Positions 59,601 through 64,000 of a stretch of DNA of 64,000 nucleotides are shown here, piece after piece; the stretch's first letter is position 1, and each line of letters starts with the position of its first letter. A program made the translations under genes and the position numbers. Source of the DNA: Eremophila alpestris peregrina (lineage: Eukaryota > Chordata > Aves > Passeriformes > Alaudidae). The notes below the pieces were generated by a model, which was not told the origin of the DNA, made no database searches, and saw nothing but the letters and a program-made list of their open reading frames with translations. The stretch covers positions 1,157,822 to 1,221,821 of the forward strand of contig WMCF01000112.1 in the NCBI GenBank assembly GCA_009792885.1. Direction: 5' to 3'.

Positions 59601-61623
59601 CTTTGAAAAGTGATGGAATATCTCTAAAATGTAAACTTGATGATGCTAGCACAGGTGTCAGGAGTAAAAAAACCTCAAACTTCCAGTGAGGTTTGCTCCA
59701 GTGCTTCAGGGGCAGTGAGAGGAGAGACCATGCCAAAAAATCCCCTGGATCTGAGGAGGAAACACCAACAGGAACTGCTCCTGGAAGCCACAACCCAATG
59801 TCTGAAGTGAAGCAAAGCTTCAGACGAGGAACTGTGCTTTGAAAAACCTTAGTGTATTTCCCCTCCCTGTAAAACCTTTGTCTTAAAGTGTCAAGAGACT
59901 TTGAAAACACCCTTTGCTAAAACAGAACACTGAAAAACTACAGGACATTTGGACTAAAACTCTAAAGGTATCAGAACTTGAAAGAGAAGAGTAACCCACC
60001 AAAGCATCTCCCTTTGCAATCACCCCCAGCTCCCTTTGGCAGGGCTGGAGGCTCAGCTCTGTGGTATTGCAGGTTTGTTTAAGCAGTTTAAAGTTATTTT
60101 CTCCATACACTATCCCTGTTCCCCCTTTCCTTACCCTCTCCAGTTCCACCCAAGACTTCTACTTCTTTCCCCAGGGCCACCCTGACCCTCCTATGTTCTA
60201 GAAACTATGATCCCCTGTTCATCTCCCTCTGACCCTCTGCCATGGAGAGACCCCTGCCAACCCACCTGGGGGCCAATCACCTGTAGGCCCCCCTTTCCCA
60301 GGGGTTCATTAGTCTGAGTGTGACTCTGTTCCCTCTGTTTCTGGCCCCCCAAGCTTGGGGTGAATAAAGGATCTCTGAGAACAGGACCAGAAGGGAGCCT
60401 TTCTTGTCTTTTGTTTCGGGTCCTTGCCACAGCAAAACACCAGGGACTGCACAGAAAGTGAGGACAGCTCTGGCTTTTACTGCTCCCCAAATTGTTGGCA
60501 CCAAAGCCAGAGACAGGGACAAAGCTTCCAAGGCTGTCCCCAGCCATGGTGCCACAGCTCTGGCCATGTGCAGTTACTCACACAGACACAGAACTGGCTG
60601 AGGCCATGTGTCGCAGCTCTGGCTCTGTGCACGGTACTCAAGTGGAGAAGGGACAGAGCCAGCCCAGGCTGTCCCCAGCCGTGGTGTCACAGCTCCCAGC
60701 TGTGTGCAGGTACTCACAGAGAGACAGGGACAGAGCCAGCCCAGGCTGTCCCGACCTTGGTGTCACAGCTCAGGCCATGTGCAGGTACTCACAGAGAGAC
60801 AGGGACAAAGTTACCGAGGCTGTCCCGGCCATGGTGCCACAGCTGTGAGCAGGTATTCACACAGACACAGGGACAGTGTTTCCCAGGCTGTCCCGGCCAT
60901 GGTGCCACAGCTGTGGCTNNNNNNNNNNNNNNNNNNNNNNNNNNNNNNNNNNNNNNNNNNNNNNNNNNNNNNNNNNNNNNNNNNNNNNNNNNNNNNNNNN
61001 NNNNNNNNNNNNNNNNNNNNNNNNNNNNNNNNNNNNNNNNNNNNNNNNNNNNNNNNNNNNNNNNNNNNNNNNNNNNNNNNNNNNNNNNNNNNNNNNNNNN
61101 NNNNNNNNNNNNNNNNNNNNNNNNNNNNNNNNNNNNNNNNNNNNNNNNNNNNNNNNNNNNNNNNNNNNNNNNNNNNNNNNNNNNNNNNNNNNNNNNNNNN
61201 NNNNNNNNNNNNNNNNNNNNNNNNNNNNNNNNNNNNNNNNNNNNNNNNNNNNNNNNNNNNNNNNNNNNNNNNNNNNNNNNNNNNNNNNNNNNNNNNNNNN
61301 NNNNNNNNNNNNNNNNNNNNNNNNNNNNNNNNNNNNNNNNNNNNNNNNNNNNNNNNNNNNNNNNNNNNNNNNNNNNNNNNNNNACAGGGACAGAGTTTCC
61401 CAGGCTGTCCCGGCCATGGTGCCACAGCCCTGGCCATGCACGGTACTCACGCAGAGAAGGTCCTGGTGCGCCGTGTGGGCAGCGGGCTGGGGATCAGGTA
61501 CCCCCGCAGCGGCGAGGGCGAGCGCTCCCGCGGCCGGCGGCCCTCCGGCACCTGCAGCGAGCCGGGAGACGGGGAACGCGCGGGGCACGGCTGCGACGAG
61601 GATGGGGCGGCCTCAGAAGACAT
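44514..61623 (-). CDS. CARHSP1: Calcium-regulated heat-stable protein 1 (three coding exons)
   Basis: CARHSP1 (CRHSP-24) is a small cytoplasmic cold-shock-domain protein that binds RNA; in mammals it stabilises TNF mRNA and is a calcineurin-regulated phosphoprotein. Exons on the minus strand: 61623-61451, 57418-57296, 44676-44514. They join in frame to 152 residues plus TGA (human 147). Residues 1-57 are the disordered N-terminus, with the conserved RERSPSPLRG, IPSPLPTRR and RTRTFS motifs that hold the phospho-serines (here Ser35, Ser37, Ser46, Ser57). The cold-shock domain follows, with RNP1 KGHGFI (79-84) and RNP2 IFVHIS (93-98). The C-terminus, ending GTKHETWSGHVISS, is almost the same as in human. 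The sequence before Ser30 is diverged from mammals. The donor after the first exon opens into a minisatellite. Confidence 0.96.
47138..47181. repeat. A-rich tract
   Basis: Over 40 bases of A broken by a few G and one C. Confidence 0.85.
47898..47929. repeat. perfect inverted repeat (13-bp arms, 6-nt loop)
   Basis: AAATGTGGGTCAA, loop TATTTG, then TTGACCCACATTT. All 13 pairs match. No matching element ends or target-site duplication were seen around it. Confidence 0.95.
52150..52955 (+). mobile_element. CR1 LINE, 3' 0.8 kb
   Basis: In sense orientation. Shows the CR1 order of landmarks: CTGGGTGACAAGCTG and AGCCAGCAG, CACATCTGCAGTGTCCAGC, AGAGGGTCCAGCAGAGGCC, GAGGGGATCTCATTAC, and the 3' end CCTTCCAACCCTAACAATTC then TGTGAT. 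5'-truncated, with frames broken by stops, so it is inactive. Confidence 0.88.
56689..57114 (-). mobile_element. endogenous retrovirus gag remnant
   Basis: A minus-strand open frame of 141 codons resembles the C-terminal part of a retroviral capsid. It has an ARSYLLQNVAFVSRNEECKQ-like helix region and a following PDPQPSLLQMI segment, then the first half of a zinc knuckle (CYKCGK). After that the sequence loses the expected knuckle spacing (no matching Gly-His-Cys), so the copy is broken there. No pol, env or flanking LTR was recognised nearby. It is most like class II (beta-like) elements, but this is by eye only. Confidence 0.55.
57296..57418 (-). CDS. CARHSP1: CARHSP1 middle coding exon (cold-shock core)
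   Basis: Encodes the end of Ala58 through residue 98 and two bases of Asp99: TVRASEGPIYRGVCKCFCRS, KGHGFITPADG and DIFVHIS. Acceptor CTCTGCAG, donor GTGAGT. The exon is CpG-rich relative to its surroundings, typical of conserved coding sequence. Confidence 0.96.
58575..58591. repeat. (AC)n microsatellite
   Basis: Eight and a half AC units. Confidence 0.9.
60061..60432 (+). mobile_element. possible solo LTR
   Basis: A TG...CA-bounded block with an LTR-like 3' end: C-rich U3-like stretch, AATAAA at 60363-60368, then a T-rich CTTTCTTGTCTTTTGTTTCG and TTGCCACA. No clear target-site duplication was found, and the left border is a guess. Confidence 0.4.
60511..61450. repeat. minisatellite seeded on the CARHSP1 splice donor
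   Basis: Diverged 60-76-bp units, interrupted by the N gap. On the minus strand, each unit has a donor-like block in the same place: GTGAGTACC at 61450 (the real donor), GTGAATACC at 60860, GTGAGTACC at 60792 and 60717, TTGAGTACC at 60641 and GTGAGTAAC at 60581. Each is followed by a common GGCACCATGGCCGGGACAGC-like segment and a CTGTCCCTGT-like segment. Confidence 0.88.
60919..61383. other. assembly gap (465 N)
   Basis: Unresolved bases inside the minisatellite. The same repeat is on both sides, so the true array length is unknown. Confidence 0.98.
61451..61623 (-). CDS. CARHSP1: CARHSP1 first coding exon
   Basis: Encodes residues 1-57 and two bases of Ala58, starting MSSEAAPSSS and ending PTRRTRTFS. 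The start is supported by MSSE- in mammals and by the acceptor CTGCAG 20 bases upstream. GC-rich. If the donor at 61450 is missed, the next codon is followed at once by TGA. Confidence 0.95.
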
Positions 61624-61643
61624 TCCTGAGGCCTGAGAGCAGC
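61624..61643 (-). other. CARHSP1: CARHSP1 5' UTR part of first coding exon
   Basis: Twenty untranslated bases between the CTTTCTGCAG acceptor (ending at 61644) and the start codon. The rest of the 5' UTR is in an upstream exon. Confidence 0.7.
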
Positions 61644-64000
61644 CTGCAGAAAGGAAGAGAAGTGATTTAGACCGAAATGGGAGTTGTCATAGAAGTCACG
61701 GATGCTTGCGACGCTGATTTTGTAAGAGCATGACTCACTTCCTGCAGACGTACACACGGACACGGTCCCACCACAAGCTCCTGCTCTGTATCAGTGAGTT
61801 CATGCTTTGTGGAGTTTATTTATTTTTAAATGTCACAGCTTTTGTCAGCTGTACTAGGAAGCTGTGCTGCAAACAGATTACTCCACAACCCATGTGTTTG
61901 CTCACTCCTGCCTCACTCACAGGCTCTTGAGGCACAGCTGAGCCCCAGCTCTTGGTCTTGGTGTGCCCCACACACCTCCCAGACTGACGGGCTTTGGCCA
62001 CAGGCAGCACAGAGGAGCTCCTGCATCTGCACACAAACACACTTTAGAAGAAACAAGCCCTTAAAGAGGAAATGCTGGGATAAAGCTGCACCTCCACTGC
62101 TGCAGGTTGGCTTTGCTGTGTGATCACCAAGATAACTTCATTGCTGCTGCTGCTCCCTTATTAACACAGCTCTGTCAGCTCGTAACACCTTCAGCTTGAC
62201 TGTGAGAAGAGAATCAGAGGAGGGCTCCTTAATTCCCTTCAGACTGAGCCAGCCAGCTGATTCACTCTGCCTGGGAGAGGAGCTCAGACAAAGCTGGGAG
62301 GCAGTGGCCAGCCCTGAGGAGGTGACCCCTCCAGCCTGGGGAGATCTGGCAGACCCAGCAATCCCCTTTGGGAGGTCTGAGTCTGCCACAGTCTCCCAGC
62401 AGCTAGGACATCTTCACTCAGACCCCCAGCAGCCTCAGGTTTGCTCTTGCTCAGGTCCTACAGCAGAGGAGGGAGAAGATCCCCTTCCATCACACCAACA
62501 GCAATACATCTTATCACACAACAGGCAGAACTCCCAGACTCCATGCAAAGAGCAGGATCAGAAACAGCAGCACTTCCACACACACACACAAATGCATGGC
62601 TTACAGCAGCAGTGGCAGAAATAAGAGGAAATAATCAGCACTGCTCTGATATTACTATGCAAGTCCCCAACCACACTGAAAGGGGAAGATGATGTGCAAA
62701 AATAACCAATAACCCACTACAGTGTTACTAAAGGCTAAAAATATCTGGTTATCTGGGTGAGTTAGCAAAAAACGTGGCGATCTGAGTCAAGAAAATATCA
62801 TGAAGGCAAGAAAAGCTGCCTTTAAGACCAATGGTTGAATTTAACTGAAATCTCTCATATCCATTATGCACTCTCCTCCTGGCACCCACACTCCCCAACC
62901 CATGAATTATGGAGTGGATCCTTCACATGACATTTGAGAGATGCAGCCTTCTTGTCAATGACAAATCCATATTATTTCTTCCTGAAAATAAAGACTAAAA
63001 TTAAAAAGGCTTCTTAAGAATGAAGTCACCAGGGAACAAAGGCTTTTGTCTTTAATTGCTCAGGGTGCTCAGAAGATAGATGTGAATAGTCAGTCATACT
63101 CCCTCCTCTACCAGCTTGAGCTTTCCTCAAGAACAACTCAGCTGAGAACAAAGCCCCAGCTCTAGGGATGGCGTTTCAAATATGGATGGTATCTGTCAGC
63201 CCTGAGCTAATGCCCTGCCCAGTGTCACAGCACAGTGCTCAGCTCAGACCCAGATAACACCAAAGGGTCGGGATTTTCCAAACTTCCTCCTCCTCCAAAC
63301 AGACCTGCTGTGCTGGCTGGTACAGAGGAAGTCTCCATTTTCTACAGACCTCTCCTTTGGACACCTTGCTTTCAAGGAATGTGTTTGACATGGCAGGACA
63401 ATAGCCCTAGTAAGTCACAGGAAAAATGAGCAAACAATTAAAACCTTATTCTGATAACTCAGCACACACGGGCTGGCCTCTGCACAAGTGAAAACACAGC
63501 TTTCAGAAGCACAGGCTTTCTCTCCTCATCTAAATATAAACCAGCCTGTCAGGTGACAAGCAAAGTGCAGAGTATTCATCCATCTACTGCAATACAACCA
63601 CAGAGTGCTGCCTGTCCCCTTCCTCAAACAAGGCTCCAGAGGCAGGAGAGTTTTCCCTCCTTTCTTTAAAACACAGACGAACCACAAAAAATATTTACAA
63701 ATAAAAAAGACTAAATGGAGTTAGAAGTGTGCTAACCATATGTCATTGTTCCCATTTATATTATTATTTTGGTGCCCTCTGCTCCTTAAACATGAAATAA
63801 AGCAGCGATGTAGAACATCCAGTACCATTTGGCTGTACAAATGCCCTTTTTGTTCTCTGCCCACGGCAAAGGTAGGTGAATAGCCTCCACTCTCATCACT
63901 TCTATTCCACGAGCCATGCTTTGTGCTCAGAGCTGGGTGAGAGCTGACCCAAACACGGAGCTGGAGGCAGCCACAGCACCTACACCTGGCTGACCCCAGC
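61644..64000 (-). other. CARHSP1: CARHSP1 5' intron
   Basis: No coding exon was recognised. A small CpG-containing patch at 61670-61780 includes TGACTCA (AP-1-like, 61733) and a minus-strand GTGAGT, so it could hold an alternative non-coding exon or an enhancer, but nothing confirms this. No promoter-like CpG island is present, so the main promoter is beyond 64000. Confidence 0.55.

Larger units (their letters stand above)
57419..61450 (-). other. CARHSP1: CARHSP1 intron between first and second coding exons
   Basis: A 4-kb intron. It starts (at 61450, minus strand) with a minisatellite and an N gap, then a possible LTR, then ordinary unique sequence with an AC microsatellite at 58575-58591. 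Confidence 0.8.

Noticed and set aside
60511..61450. CRISPR-like array
   Set aside because: Units are contiguous, diverged and lack unique spacers of constant length. The host is a bird.
60424..61670. Long repetitive frames (PRLSPAMVPQLW-like) over the right gap
   Set aside because: Translation of the minisatellite and unknown bases. The real gene here is CARHSP1 on the minus strand.

Overview
This window is bird nuclear DNA, probably from a songbird. It is intron-rich, carries several fragments of CR1 (the main avian LINE), and holds four vertebrate genes in the order and orientation known from human 16p13.2: ABAT(+), TMEM186(-), PMM2(+), CARHSP1(-). No prokaryotic genes, CRISPR arrays, rRNA or tRNA genes were seen.

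Layout. 1-3647 is DNA upstream of the first ABAT coding exon. ABAT (GABA transaminase) is complete here: 15 coding exons from 3707 to 30322 join to exactly 500 codons, the length of the human enzyme, with every splice phase matching. Its 3' UTR runs to about 32385. It meets the 3' UTR of TMEM186 tail to tail. TMEM186 (mitochondrial complex I assembly) has a large exon at 33583-34317 and, by inference, a three-codon first exon at 34947-34955. PMM2 (phosphomannomutase 2) starts head to head with it at 35032 and ends at 40986. PMM2 coding exon 2 is not visible and should lie in the assembly gap 35251-35798. CARHSP1 (cold-shock-domain RNA-binding protein) has all three coding exons on the minus strand (61451-61623, 57296-57418, 44514-44676; 152 codons). 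Its 5' non-coding exon and promoter lie beyond the right edge.

How the genes relate. They are housekeeping neighbours, not an operon: GABA breakdown and complex I assembly in mitochondria, mannose-1-phosphate supply for glycosylation in the cytosol, and mRNA stability control. The only shared control visible is the CpG-rich bidirectional promoter of TMEM186 and PMM2, whose start codons are only 76 bp apart.

Most interesting signals. (1) The ABAT first-coding-exon splice donor is repeated three times with a 36-bp period, and every copy keeps the reading frame open. (2) A minisatellite in CARHSP1 begins at the donor of its first coding exon, and its units repeat donor-like sequences. (3) PMM2 intron 1 appears to use a GC donor and also has a minisatellite next to it. 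(4) The TMEM186/PMM2 start region contains a duplicated start-codon block. (5) A Nextera mate-pair junction adapter is left in the assembly at 42675-42712 between two near-identical copies of about 335 bp, so that stretch is an artefact. An old retroviral gag remnant and a perfect 13-bp-arm hairpin are also present. I found no clear new multi-gene system. The splice-donor repeats are the best candidate for something not yet described.
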